Shown here: one piece after another, positions 25,901 to 34,117 of the stretch | How the letters are laid out: the number at the start of each line of letters is the position of its first letter | How positions within the stretch are numbered: the first letter of the stretch is position 1 | NCBI RefSeq assembly: GCF_038446955.1 | Contig: NZ_CP151803.1 | Location: 4,278,001-4,342,000 of the forward strand | Direction: 5' to 3' | Source: Pedobacter sp. FW305-3-2-15-E-R2A2 | Lineage (GTDB): Bacteria > Bacteroidota > Bacteroidia > Sphingobacteriales > Sphingobacteriaceae | Length of the DNA: 64,000 bases | Notes under the pieces: generated by a model | What the model was told of the DNA's origin: nothing | Database searches by the model: none | Seen by the model: the letters and a program-made list of their open reading frames with translations, nothing else | Program-made: the position numbers and the translations under genes

Positions 25901-27178
25901 ATGCAAAATTGGAATACCGAATTTTTTGAAAAGCTTTATGCTAAACTCTCCATTTCCCTGATTGAAAATTCCCATAAACAGTTATTCGTGATGTCCAGTC
26001 CCGGCAAGTTTCTTCCTTCCGGCCTGAATCCTAACGTAAAACCGGAAGATGCGGCAATTCTTTCCTCGATTTTTGACTATGCTCCTGCGTTCAGTTGGCT
26101 TGAAAAACAGAAAGGCAGGAAAATCTCCGAAGTGTACAATTCAATTTTGAATTGTAAGGAAAGCCCGGTCAGCAGCGGAATATCCGAACAAAGAGCCCAG
26201 CAGTTAAGAGATGCAGAAAGGCACTACGGTGACCATATCCAGGAATATCAGTTTTACAAATACGCTTATGAAGCTGTACAACTCGAATACCTGAGTGCCA
26301 AGGCAACTCAGGAAAACGGTGGCGCAAAAATACCGAGAAATTTGATGATGAGACTTGATCAGGCCATCAACAAGTGGATTGCAAAAGGTCAAAAAAACGG
26401 GATGGAACTCAGTTTAGCCATCATAAAGGAATACAAGCTTTTAGATGCAGCTGCTTTTTGGAAGCAGGCAGGGGAACAGTTTAAAAATGGACAGCAGACC
26501 ACCAATACAGGGGCTGTTTTTCAGTTAACAGACTTCTACCCCAGTTACAAGTATTGGTTTGAGAATTCTGGCTGGAGCGCTTTCAGCTTTGACCAGCAAG
26601 ACCTTGATCATCAACGCAAATCAGAGTTGACGAGGGATCTGGATCCTTCCTTTGGCCTTTTCAACCTTTCCAATAAGCAAAGTGATCGGAACCAGCAATC
26701 CTTTTTAAAAATAGCGGAAACTGCAATAAAGGTAGAATGTCAACTCACGCAGGTCCACATCGAAAGAAATTGGCTCAATCCTCTGGTACTCTCCAGCAGG
26801 GACTGGCGCATGGACAAGAACTCCCCGGAACCGGATCTGTCGTTGTCAAGTGGGGCCGACTTAGAAAAAGGTATCCTGCCTGTTGGAGAGATGACTTTAT
26901 TGCCCGTCTCGGCGATCATTTGCAAAAACTTAAGGGTCAATGGCCACTTTGAAAAGGATGTGGTTCAAAAAATCAATGAGGAAATGGAGCGCGGTGTGCA
27001 GGCTGTTGGCTTCGGTCCTTTTGCCATCGCTGATAAGCGCTATGGACAAAATCAAAGGGTCAGGGGCACAATTACCAATCAAGTTATTGAAGTTGCTGAG
27101 GAGCAAATCATCGGGATCATTTGTAAGGTGCTGCCAAAAATGCCCAACCCAAATCCTGAACTGCCCTGGAAAAAATAG
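25901..27178 (+). CDS. Uncharacterised 425-residue protein
   Basis: No signal peptide or transmembrane helix is seen; it looks soluble. I chose the ATG at 25901; an upstream in-frame extension to 25853 is not protein-like. The N-terminal half is helical and polar, the middle has FKNGQQTTNTGAVFQLTDFY, and the C-terminal third has VECQLTQVHIERNWLNPLVL with an R-x-W-x-x-P pattern and several Gly-Asn-rich beta stretches (LPVGEMTLLPVSAIICKNLR). I do not recognise the family. It is followed 11 bases later by another unrecognised gene and then a DinB gene, all plus strand, and probably co-transcribed. Confidence 0.6.
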   Translation: MQNWNTEFFEKLYAKLSISLIENSHKQLFVMSSPGKFLPSGLNPNVKPEDAAILSSIFDYAPAFSWLEKQKGRKISEVYNSILNCKESPVSSGISEQRAQQLRDAERHYGDHIQEYQFYKYAYEAVQLEYLSAKATQENGGAKIPRNLMMRLDQAINKWIAKGQKNGMELSLAIIKEYKLLDAAAFWKQAGEQFKNGQQTTNTGAVFQLTDFYPSYKYWFENSGWSAFSFDQQDLDHQRKSELTRDLDPSFGLFNLSNKQSDRNQQSFLKIAETAIKVECQLTQVHIERNWLNPLVLSSRDWRMDKNSPEPDLSLSSGADLEKGILPVGEMTLLPVSAIICKNLRVNGHFEKDVVQKINEEMERGVQAVGFGPFAIADKRYGQNQRVRGTITNQVIEVAEEQIIGIICKVLPKMPNPNPELPWKK

Positions 27179-27189
27179 AAAAAACAGAC

Positions 27190-28029
27190 ATGACAGAAAT
27201 CAGCCTAAACAACAAGCTCTTCAATATCAATGAATTGCGACACATTATGCCACAACTGATAGACTGGGATCTCCAACCAGTGGCCGGGAGAGCTGTATAT
27301 AGAAAAAGAGAGCGTTATGCTCATCTTGAAATAAAATTATACCCATCGGATTCCTACTATAGCCATGTGATATGGAACACAGACCAAACTTACTTCCCCT
27401 ATGACATCGGTATCAGTAAGGCCATTGAAGAATATCTTTTATTTTTCACTAACTATTTGTCGGTCTTAAAAGGCGATGACATTAAACTGGTTTTTGAAAT
27501 CACCGATGGGACTTTTCACGTGGTAGATTCCGACAGTAGAACCTATGGTTATGCTGCGTTGTATGCCCTGGTCGATTGTTTTGATAAATCCTATAACAGC
27601 ATCAATGAATTTAAAATTGAGCAAATTGCCAGAATGAAGGCTGAGGCTCCCGCATTTTTTAAATCAGAAGGCATACATTTCACAATAGAGGAGCTATTTC
27701 GGTCATTAGAAAATATAGCCTTGACCAGCAGCGTAAAGGAGCTCGTCAATCACATCTCTGATGAGGAGCTCAGTCTTTATCTGAAACAATGTAGTGAAAA
27801 CAGCTTGAACGATCGGATAAAGCCGAAACTATCAGAAGAGCGGGTCACCTGGTTTAAAGAGCACAAAGTGTTGTCCCGGTATGGTCACTTGTCTCAGATC
27901 GGTCTCTGGCATATCGCCATTGCCCGGCGAAACGAATATTTTTTCTCGAGCTACTTTGGGCTATATAACGATCCTGAATTAAAGAAATATATGGACATGC
28001 ATAAACCATCACCCCCATCCGGACAATAA
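27190..28029 (+). CDS. Uncharacterised 279-residue protein
   Basis: A soluble, mixed alpha/beta protein without signal peptide. The N-terminal region is beta-rich (HLEIKLYPSDSYYSHVIWN, KLVFEITDGTFHVVDSDSRT), the C-terminal half helical. No catalytic motif is recognised. It lies 11 bases after the 425-residue unknown gene and 12 before the DinB gene. The three form a tight plus-strand set and may work together, but no function can be inferred. Confidence 0.6.
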   Translation: MTEISLNNKLFNINELRHIMPQLIDWDLQPVAGRAVYRKRERYAHLEIKLYPSDSYYSHVIWNTDQTYFPYDIGISKAIEEYLLFFTNYLSVLKGDDIKLVFEITDGTFHVVDSDSRTYGYAALYALVDCFDKSYNSINEFKIEQIARMKAEAPAFFKSEGIHFTIEELFRSLENIALTSSVKELVNHISDEELSLYLKQCSENSLNDRIKPKLSEERVTWFKEHKVLSRYGHLSQIGLWHIAIARRNEYFFSSYFGLYNDPELKKYMDMHKPSPPSGQ

Positions 28030-28041
28030 TAAATTTCAACT

Positions 28042-28506
28042 ATGAACCTGACCGCACAAATTGCAAAACACTTTAGAGAAGTTCATTTCGGAGGAAACTG
28101 GACTTGTTCCAACCTAAAAGACAACATGGCCAATGTAACCTGGCAACAGGCGATCACGCCAGTTCAAAACCTGAATACCATTGCCGCACTCGTTTATCAT
28201 GTGAATTATTATGTAAGCGCCGTCCTGAAAGTATTACAGGGAGCACAACTCGATGCTAAAGATGAATACAGCTTTAACCATCCTCCCATCTGTTCCGAGG
28301 AAGACTGGGAAGCATTGAAAAACAAAGCCCTGGCCGATGCTGAAAAATTCGCAGATCTGATTGAACAACTACCGGAACAACGGCTTTGGGAATATTTTGA
28401 GGAAGAGAAATACGGGATTTATTATAGAAATATCCATGGAATCATAGAACATACCCATTACCATTTGGGACAGATTGCCCTGATCAAAAAAATGCTGAGG
28501 GCTTAA
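28042..28506 (+). CDS. DinB-family four-helix protein
   Basis: A 154-residue protein. It starts with a helical NLTAQIAKHFREVHFGGNW block, then TIAALVYHVNYYVSAVLKVL, and ends with the GIIEHTHYHLGQIALIKKML block whose two His residues, with the earlier one, form the metal site of DinB/YfiT proteins. The family contains metal-dependent, probably thiol-linked transferases or hydrolases; the exact reaction is unknown. It is the third of a close plus-strand set and converges on the DUF6265 gene with 9 bases between. Confidence 0.82.
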   Translation: MNLTAQIAKHFREVHFGGNWTCSNLKDNMANVTWQQAITPVQNLNTIAALVYHVNYYVSAVLKVLQGAQLDAKDEYSFNHPPICSEEDWEALKNKALADAEKFADLIEQLPEQRLWEYFEEEKYGIYYRNIHGIIEHTHYHLGQIALIKKMLRA

Positions 28507-28515
28507 ACATCCTTC

Positions 28516-28962
28516 CTATTTTCGCTTCCTCATTTTATAAGAAAAGCCTTTGTCATTTTCTCCTAATACCTCCACAAAAATGGTCGTATCGTTTAATTTA
28601 GTGTATTGGACCTTTTTAGGAAAATCGTGCGAGAGGTTCTCAAAAGAGTACTTGTTTTTCAGGCTTTTGTTCAGCTCAAAATCAATGGTTTTTCCATTAT
28701 TCTGGTCTGGCACTGTTGCCTGATAAACAATTTTGCCGGAACTCGCTTTTATAGAAAAATATTCTGTAACAACTTTTTGTCCGCCTTTCATTTTATACCC
28801 ATTTCCTTCCAGCAGGGAATCGTTGACTACTTTCCAGCTTTCATAGTTTTCCTTATTTTCTGTTTTCCAGGTTCCCGCTAAAAAGCCAAGCCCGTTTAAT
28901 CTGTCTTTTCCAATAAAAGAGCTGAAGGTAAGGAGTATACCTAAGGTGATTAATGTCTTCAT
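28516..28962 (-). CDS. DUF6265-type small exported protein
   Basis: A 148-residue protein with a signal peptide (MKTLITLGILLTFSSFIG). The mature part carries LGFLAGTWKTENKENYESWK and NLSHDFPKKVQYTK, blocks typical of the DUF6265 (lipocalin-like) family, where a small beta-barrel has an FLAGTW motif. It may bind a small hydrophobic molecule. No enzymatic residues are seen. It stands alone. Confidence 0.75.
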   Translation of the reverse strand: MKTLITLGILLTFSSFIGKDRLNGLGFLAGTWKTENKENYESWKVVNDSLLEGNGYKMKGGQKVVTEYFSIKASSGKIVYQATVPDQNNGKTIDFELNKSLKNKYSFENLSHDFPKKVQYTKLNDTTIFVEVLGENDKGFSYKMRKRK

Positions 28963-29039
28963 GCTATAAAATTACGAATATATATTACCATCCTTTTTAT
29001 CTTGTTCGTGCTTACAAACTGAGCACAGCAAATATTTTC

Positions 29040-29807
29040 CTATGAACAACTCGAAAGCGTAGATACTAACCTGCACTGATCACATTTAAAATCATACCGC
29101 TCATGTAACTGCGGTTGCAGCCCCCAACTGTTACCGCAGCCCGGACAGGCCCTGGTCAGGTCATCCTCTTTATATCTTAAGTAATTATGTAAGTAATAAT
29201 AAGTCGGTGTATTCGTCAGACCTTCCAATGTCCTGCAAATTTTCAATCCCTGTTTTGTCAATGTCGATTTTAAATTTTCCATTTGGTTTAAAGCCCAACG
29301 TTCGCCGACATAACAATTCATTTGTAAAGTATCACAGGAAATATAATCACTTTCCCAACTTAGAATAGGTACATAGCCATGGTCTTTATATTTGGGAAGC
29401 CGGTATAAAGGAACGGACTGGTGACAAGTCCCACAAAATATGGGAGATTCAATCGTAACGTAGTTTGTAATTAAAATATAGAAATCACTCTTTTTACATT
29501 TACAGGCCGACTTATAATCTGCTGAAGTTTTCCCAACCGTTTTGATTTGAATTTTAGCCGCACACAGCTGTTCTATTTTGTCAATTTGCCGCTCGGTATA
29601 AAAGTTATTGTATTTCCGGTCTAAGGAGTCCTTTTCCAATGTGAATGGAAGAGAAATAATTTTACGCCCTGCAATGTATTGTGATTCGATCCTCCCCTGA
29701 CTTTGTCCGTTACCACGATAATAACAGGTCAGCATATTCATCTCTTCAAAGATCTCGTCTTTGTCGGCCTTACTCTTTATTTCGATTTGAATTTTCTGAA
29801 TATACAT
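29040..29807 (-). CDS. DUF2310 Zn-ribbon protein
   Basis: A 255-residue protein. The features are CX-rich zinc-ribbon pairs: ACKCKK and IFCGTCHQS in the middle, then ACPGCGNSW and FKCDQCRL near the C-terminus, with the conserved LYRLPKYKDHGYVPILSWES block between. This fits the DUF2310 family found across Bacillota and Bacteroidota, of unknown function. It lies 15 bases downstream of the NTF2-like gene on the same strand and ends near the DUF6265 gene. Confidence 0.75.
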   Translation of the reverse strand: MYIQKIQIEIKSKADKDEIFEEMNMLTCYYRGNGQSQGRIESQYIAGRKIISLPFTLEKDSLDRKYNNFYTERQIDKIEQLCAAKIQIKTVGKTSADYKSACKCKKSDFYILITNYVTIESPIFCGTCHQSVPLYRLPKYKDHGYVPILSWESDYISCDTLQMNCYVGERWALNQMENLKSTLTKQGLKICRTLEGLTNTPTYYYLHNYLRYKEDDLTRACPGCGNSWGLQPQLHERYDFKCDQCRLVSTLSSCS

Positions 29808-29822
29808 GTATGTTTCTATTGG

Positions 29823-30332
29823 TTAAGGCTTACCTGGCCTATTCAAATATTCCTGATGGCCAAAGCTAATAATTCGGGTAGTTTTCCATTTTCCATCCCG
29901 CAGTCGCCAAAGCATTACAAATTTCGCTTCGCTGCTCAACTGCTCCTTCTTCCCTTTTTCCGTTGCATAAAAACGATGGATCCCGGTTGCCACTGCGCCG
30001 TAGCCATTAATCGGGCTAACCTCCAGACTTCCGGCAACAAGTTCTCTTCTCAGCTTACGTTCGCTTTTAAATGTTTCTTCAAAAGCATCCATATTTTGTT
30101 TATAATCTGTTAAGCCACCAGAATCATGATAAAATTCTATGTCTTTAGAGAACAATACTTTTAACGTGTCTAGTGCACGCGTATTAAATGCATTAAATAA
30201 CACACTGTCCATGCGGGCAATGTCGGCATATAATATTCCTGATGCAGGTGTAGCCGCTTGTCCTTTTGTATTTACAGAGAGGAAACAAATCAGAAATGTT
30301 AGTTTCAAAAAGTAAAAGCTCGATATTTTCAT
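29823..30332 (-). CDS. Exported nuclear transport factor 2-like (DUF4440) protein
   Basis: A 169-residue protein with a signal peptide (FLKLTFLICFLSVNTKGQAA). The rest has the SnoaL/NTF2 pattern (FNAFNTRALDTLKVLFSKDI, then DGKWKTTRIISFGHQ), a cone-shaped fold used for small-molecule binding or isomerisation. No catalytic pair is obvious. It precedes the DUF2310 gene on the same strand. Confidence 0.75.
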   Translation of the reverse strand: MKISSFYFLKLTFLICFLSVNTKGQAATPASGILYADIARMDSVLFNAFNTRALDTLKVLFSKDIEFYHDSGGLTDYKQNMDAFEETFKSERKLRRELVAGSLEVSPINGYGAVATGIHRFYATEKGKKEQLSSEAKFVMLWRLRDGKWKTTRIISFGHQEYLNRPGKP

Positions 30333-30412
30333 ACCAGGTGACTGGCCAAGTTTATGCCAAAGGCGAAAATAGTATTAATGCCCTACAATTCAGTAATCTA
30401 AATAAACCTGCA

Positions 30413-30449
30413 TGTTCAATAACGAACAGCGGCTGCACCATATTGAACA
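30413..30449. promoter_or_regulatory. Inverted repeat upstream of AraC regulator
   Basis: TGTTCAATA (30413-30421) and TATTGAACA (30441-30449) are exact reverse complements with a 19-base spacer. They lie about 100-140 bases before the start of the AraC gene at 30551, in the divergent region shared with the NTF2-like gene. The arrangement could be an operator for either gene. Confidence 0.4.
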
Positions 30450-30550
30450 GCCTCAAACCATGTCTTAAACATTTCAGCGTACAGCTTTATGAAGCCTTAA
30501 ACCAATCTTAGGAAAATTCTATATAAATTCACCCTCAGAAACGAGCTGAT

Positions 30551-31474
30551 ATGGAAACCGATACGACCGAAATTAAGAAAAAAGAAGGCTTTAACGGGCA
30601 AAGGGCAATTATGTTACCCAGGTCCATTATTTCAAAAAGCTGTGTTTCCAATCCTTTATTATCCGGAATCTATGTGACCGATATCGGATTCTATCCAAAA
30701 GCCGAATTTCATTACCGGGAACGCCAGCAGGGTATTGATCAGTATATCCTGCTTTATTGTACCGCTGGCAAGGGAGAAGTTCAGATTGAAAAAATGCCAT
30801 ATCCCCTTCTTGCCGGGAATTTCATCATCATTCCGGCAGAAAAAGCGCATGCTTATGCCTCCGACAAGAACAACCCATGGACGATTTACTGGGCACACTT
30901 CAAAGGACATCTCGTCAAATCCCTGATTGCCTTATTGCTCAGGCGGCAGAAAAATTATAAAGGCTTTGTGCAGTTTAATGAATCGAGAATAAAGCTGTTT
31001 GACGACATCTATCTGAATCTGGAGCGGGGATATAGCACAGATAACCTCTGTTATGTAAACACGAGCTTCCAGCATTTTTTATCTTCCTTTATTTTTGATG
31101 ATAAATTTAACTATTCCTCCAAAAAGGTCATGGTAAATCCGATAGACCTCTCCATTGAATACATGCAAAAAAACCTGCATGCTACCTTTACTTTAGCAGA
31201 GGTCGCTAAATCTGTTAATTTATCATCATCGCATTTCTCTGCGCTCTTTAAAGAACAAACCGGATTTGCCCCCATTAAATACTTCAATCAGATTAAAATA
31301 CAAAAGGCTTGTCAATATCTCCAGTTTACAGACCTCCGCGTTAAAGAAATTGCAGCAGCGCTCGGAATTGATGACCAATATTATTTTTCGAGAATGTTCT
31401 CTAAAATAATGGGTGTCGCCCCCCAAGATTATAAAATCAAAAGAGAAACACTCCGGGAAACTAAGTTTTTATAG
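30551..31474 (+). CDS. AraC family transcriptional regulator (cupin-type sensor)
   Basis: A 307-residue protein. N-terminal cupin-like sensing domain (about 50-150: YILLYCTAGKGEVQIEKMPY, GNFIIIPAEKAHAYAS). Two helix-turn-helix units follow: TLAEVAKSVNLSSSHFSALF and LRVKEIAAALGIDDQYYFSR with a FSKIMGVAPQDYK end. This form usually senses sugars or other small polar ligands and activates adjacent catabolic genes, but no sugar gene is next to it. A terminator follows, so it is monocistronic. It is divergent from the NTF2-like gene. Confidence 0.88.
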   Translation: METDTTEIKKKEGFNGQRAIMLPRSIISKSCVSNPLLSGIYVTDIGFYPKAEFHYRERQQGIDQYILLYCTAGKGEVQIEKMPYPLLAGNFIIIPAEKAHAYASDKNNPWTIYWAHFKGHLVKSLIALLLRRQKNYKGFVQFNESRIKLFDDIYLNLERGYSTDNLCYVNTSFQHFLSSFIFDDKFNYSSKKVMVNPIDLSIEYMQKNLHATFTLAEVAKSVNLSSSHFSALFKEQTGFAPIKYFNQIKIQKACQYLQFTDLRVKEIAAALGIDDQYYFSRMFSKIMGVAPQDYKIKRETLRETKFL

Positions 31475-31491
31475 AAACCGGGATGAACGAG

Positions 31492-31519
31492 AAAAGGCAA
31501 GGAATTCACCTTGCCTTTT
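31492..31519. terminator. Bidirectional intrinsic terminator
   Basis: AAAAGGCAAGG and CCTTGCCTTTT form a perfect 11-base stem with a 6-base loop, with A and T tracts on the two sides. It lies between the AraC gene (plus) and the PLP enzyme gene (minus), which converge. Confidence 0.88.
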
Positions 31520-31551
31520 TACGATTCTTTACTTGCTAAATTAATTTTTAC

Positions 31552-32793
31552 TTAAAAAGCAGCAAATGCGGCACTAAAATCCGCTATTAGATCATCGATA
31601 TCTTCAATTCCAACAGATAACCTGATCATCGAATCCGGGATACCCATTTCATCACGTTTTTCCTGGCCCAATTCAAAGAAAATGGTTTGTGCCACCGGAA
31701 TAGCCAAGGTACGTGTATCTCCAAGATTGCTTGACTTAATCACAAGTTTAAGTTCGTTCAGGAATTCAAGGCAATCTACGCCATCTACTAATGTAAAACT
31801 CATTAATCCGCCAAAGCGGTGGAATAAACTGGAAGCCAGTGCATGCTGAGGGTGACTTTTCAATCCGGGATAGTAAACATGACTCACCAGGGGGTGATTT
31901 TCAAGAAATTCAGACAATATCGCTGCATTGCCACAAGCGCGATCCAGTCTGAGGGCAATCGTTTCCGAACCCACAGAAATGCTATGCGCAGCCTCCGGAG
32001 AAAGTGTTCCTCCCCCATCTCTTAGACCTCTTTTTCTGATTTGTGTGATGCCCTGCATTTCCGGACGAATTTGCTCGCGTATGATTGGGGCAATGTTAGG
32101 GAAGCCAAGCCAGTCAAATAAACCGGTATCAGTTACACTACCACCCAATGCATTCCCATGACCACCAATATATTTGGTCAATGAATTGATCACCAAACTT
32201 GCTTTTACCGTTGCCGGACGAAACAAATAAGGAGAAGTCATCGTATTATCCACTACATAAATCAATTTCTTTTCTGCGCAAAAGTCGCCGATTGCTCCAA
32301 GATCTGATACCTGTGTAGCAGGATTAGCAATGGTTTCCACAAATACCATTCTGGTATTCTCCCGATAAGCTTTTTTGATTTCCTCTGCATCCGTTGAGTC
32401 TACGAAAGAGATTTCCAGCCCCATATCTATATAAGTCTGCATCACGCTCCTGGTGTTCCCAAAAAGGTAGGAACTTGCAATGATATGGTCAGAAGCTTTC
32501 ATTAATGCGAGTATGGTAGAAGAAATAGCAGCCATTCCTGTAGAGAAAGAAACAGTGGCAATTCCTTGCTCCATTTGTGATACTTTTTGTTCCAGCGCAG
32601 CGGTTGTCGGATTCCCCTGACGGGAATAAGCGTATCCTTTGGCTTTATTCTGAAAAACATCTACCAGGCCCTGTACATCATCGTATCCCCAGGTTACGGC
32701 ATTATGGACTGGCTGATGTATGGCTCCGAATTCTGGTTTCAAAAGTCGGTCTGAATGAAGAATGGTGGTAGTAAATCCTTTTGTATTGCTCAT
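31552..32793 (-). CDS. Cys/Met metabolism PLP-dependent trans-sulfuration enzyme
   Basis: A 413-residue protein of the cystathionine gamma-synthase/methionine gamma-lyase family. Motifs: YSRQGNPTTAALEQKVSQME (about 54-73), VDNTMTSPYLFRPA with the PLP Asp, and SLTKYIGGHGNALGG with the PLP Lys. Family members cleave or form C-S bonds of homocysteine/cysteine derivatives. The sequence does not decide between O-acetylhomoserine sulfhydrylase, cystathionine gamma-lyase and methionine gamma-lyase. It follows the thioesterase gene (59 bases) on the same strand and may belong to the TetR-controlled set. Confidence 0.88.
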   Translation of the reverse strand: MSNTKGFTTTILHSDRLLKPEFGAIHQPVHNAVTWGYDDVQGLVDVFQNKAKGYAYSRQGNPTTAALEQKVSQMEQGIATVSFSTGMAAISSTILALMKASDHIIASSYLFGNTRSVMQTYIDMGLEISFVDSTDAEEIKKAYRENTRMVFVETIANPATQVSDLGAIGDFCAEKKLIYVVDNTMTSPYLFRPATVKASLVINSLTKYIGGHGNALGGSVTDTGLFDWLGFPNIAPIIREQIRPEMQGITQIRKRGLRDGGGTLSPEAAHSISVGSETIALRLDRACGNAAILSEFLENHPLVSHVYYPGLKSHPQHALASSLFHRFGGLMSFTLVDGVDCLEFLNELKLVIKSSNLGDTRTLAIPVAQTIFFELGQEKRDEMGIPDSMIRLSVGIEDIDDLIADFSAAFAAF

Positions 32794-32852
32794 TTCAATT
32801 GATTAAAGAGGCGAACTTCTGCATTTTATTTTAAAAAAAAGACGATTTGGCT

Positions 32853-33338
32853 TTATTTAGCTTCCTTTTTTTGCTGACTAATGTAAGTACGTCTCGCCTC
32901 GAAATCAGACTGTTCAACAGGAAGCAACACTTCCCTGAATAATTCTGTCAATTCCTCCGAATGTTCCGCAGACCTTTGAAGGGCAAGATTAAAATGGCTG
33001 AACCGTGTCCAGAGTAAAGCTTTTAACCTCGTTTTGTTTTCATCATACATTCTCATTTCCACCACAAGATTTCTGGAATCATAAGAGATCAGTTGTGTCT
33101 CAATGCTGATGCTTTCCATCGCCGTTGCCGGCCTGAAATAGCCGATCTGCTGGGAAGAGACCACCCAACTCAGCTTTTGGCTTCCCATCAGGCCAAATAC
33201 ATCCAGCCCATAATCGTCCAGCAACTGGTCCTCCCGGGCATTAATGAAATATTCAAGATACTTTGAATTGTTTAAATGATTGAAGGGATCACAATCCTGA
33301 AACCTTACTTTTCTGCTGCTCGATAGTATTTTTTTCAT
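32853..33338 (-). CDS. Acyl-CoA thioesterase, hot-dog fold (4HBT)
   Basis: A 161-residue protein. The FQDCDPFNHLNNSKYLEYF block (about 14-32) is the 4-hydroxybenzoyl-CoA/YbgC-type active-site loop, with Asp and His-Leu-Asn-Asn. It hydrolyses acyl-CoA thioesters, substrate unknown. It lies downstream of the TetR gene and has a TetR-type palindrome 59 bases upstream of its start, so it is the most direct candidate target of that regulator. Confidence 0.85.
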   Translation of the reverse strand: MKKILSSSRKVRFQDCDPFNHLNNSKYLEYFINAREDQLLDDYGLDVFGLMGSQKLSWVVSSQQIGYFRPATAMESISIETQLISYDSRNLVVEMRMYDENKTRLKALLWTRFSHFNLALQRSAEHSEELTELFREVLLPVEQSDFEARRTYISQQKKEAK

Positions 33339-33396
33339 CGGTATATCATTGTTTTTTTAATGGTTTTAAAGCTGTTATATTTCATATTTGCTAACC

Positions 33397-33414
33397 ACAT
33401 ACCGTTCGGTATGT
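33397..33414. promoter_or_regulatory. TetR-type operator upstream of the thioesterase gene
   Basis: ACATACCGTTCGGTATGT is an inverted repeat with perfect 8-base arms, ACATACCG and CGGTATGT, and a TT centre. It lies in the gap between the TetR stop and the thioesterase start. A nearly identical site occurs upstream of the tetR gene, which points to the TetR protein as the binder. Confidence 0.7.
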
Positions 33415-33430
33415 TACTGTATAAAAAATT

Positions 33431-34027
33431 TTAATTACTCATTTTTTCTTTTAAAAGACTTTCTATCAAGTCCATCATATTGGTTAAATAACTGCGGTCC
33501 TTATGGGTAACCGCCATAAAAACACCGCCTTCGATCATACAGTAGATGTTCTTTCCAAATGCCACCACGTCTGTATCCTGCTTTATTTCACCTTCGGCTA
33601 TGGCCGAACTGAGAAGTTCTATAATACCTGTTTCCAGTTTAATGATCACCGCCTTAACGGCCTCAAACAACTCCGGATTATTGTGATTGGCATCCGTTCC
33701 CATGTTAAGTATCGGGCATCCTCCCTCCTGATCCACCACCTCATAATAGACACGGTAATAATTGATCATCACCTGAAGTTTTTCCAGGGCAGTATTACAG
33801 TCCTGCATTTTTGCAGAAAGCGGATTGATGACCCGTTTTACATTGATCCGGAAGGCTTGAATTGCAAGATCCTGTTTATTCCTGAAATGAAAATAGAGTG
33901 CCCCCTTAGTCAACCCGGTTGCCTCCGTCAGGTCGCTAAGCGTAGTTCCCGAATAACCTTTTTTATTGAATATAGGGGCTACTTTCTCCAGTATAAAAGC
34001 ATGTGTTGCTGTTGAATCTCTTTGCAA
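33431..34027 (-). CDS. TetR/AcrR family transcriptional regulator
   Basis: A 198-residue protein. The N-terminal DNA-binding helix-turn-helix GTTLSDLTEATGLTKGALYF followed by HFRNKQDLAIQAF is textbook TetR. The C-terminal ligand-binding domain is helical (about 60-195) with a QEGGCPILNMGTDAN block seen in the AcrR/YcdC branch. It probably represses its own gene and the thioesterase/trans-sulfuration genes downstream; matching operators flank its gene on both sides. Confidence 0.92.
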   Translation of the reverse strand: MQRDSTATHAFILEKVAPIFNKKGYSGTTLSDLTEATGLTKGALYFHFRNKQDLAIQAFRINVKRVINPLSAKMQDCNTALEKLQVMINYYRVYYEVVDQEGGCPILNMGTDANHNNPELFEAVKAVIIKLETGIIELLSSAIAEGEIKQDTDVVAFGKNIYCMIEGGVFMAVTHKDRSYLTNMMDLIESLLKEKMSN

Positions 34028-34057
34028 TGGGTCAATGGTTTAATTCAAAGATAGTAA

Positions 34058-34075
34058 AAATACCGATCGGTATGT
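34058..34075. promoter_or_regulatory. TetR-type operator upstream of tetR
   Basis: AAATACCGATCGGTATGT matches the second operator in its arms (ATACCG and CGGTAT, perfect palindrome in the central 14 bases 34060-34073). It lies 31 bases upstream of the TetR start codon. The pair strongly suggests autoregulation. Confidence 0.7.
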
Positions 34076-34117
34076 TGGTGATTAAAAAGTAATTTTTCTA
34101 ATGAGCATCTATATTTG

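Noticed and set aside
33503..34015. 170-codon plus-strand open frame inside tetR
   Set aside because: Antisense shadow of a textbook TetR gene.
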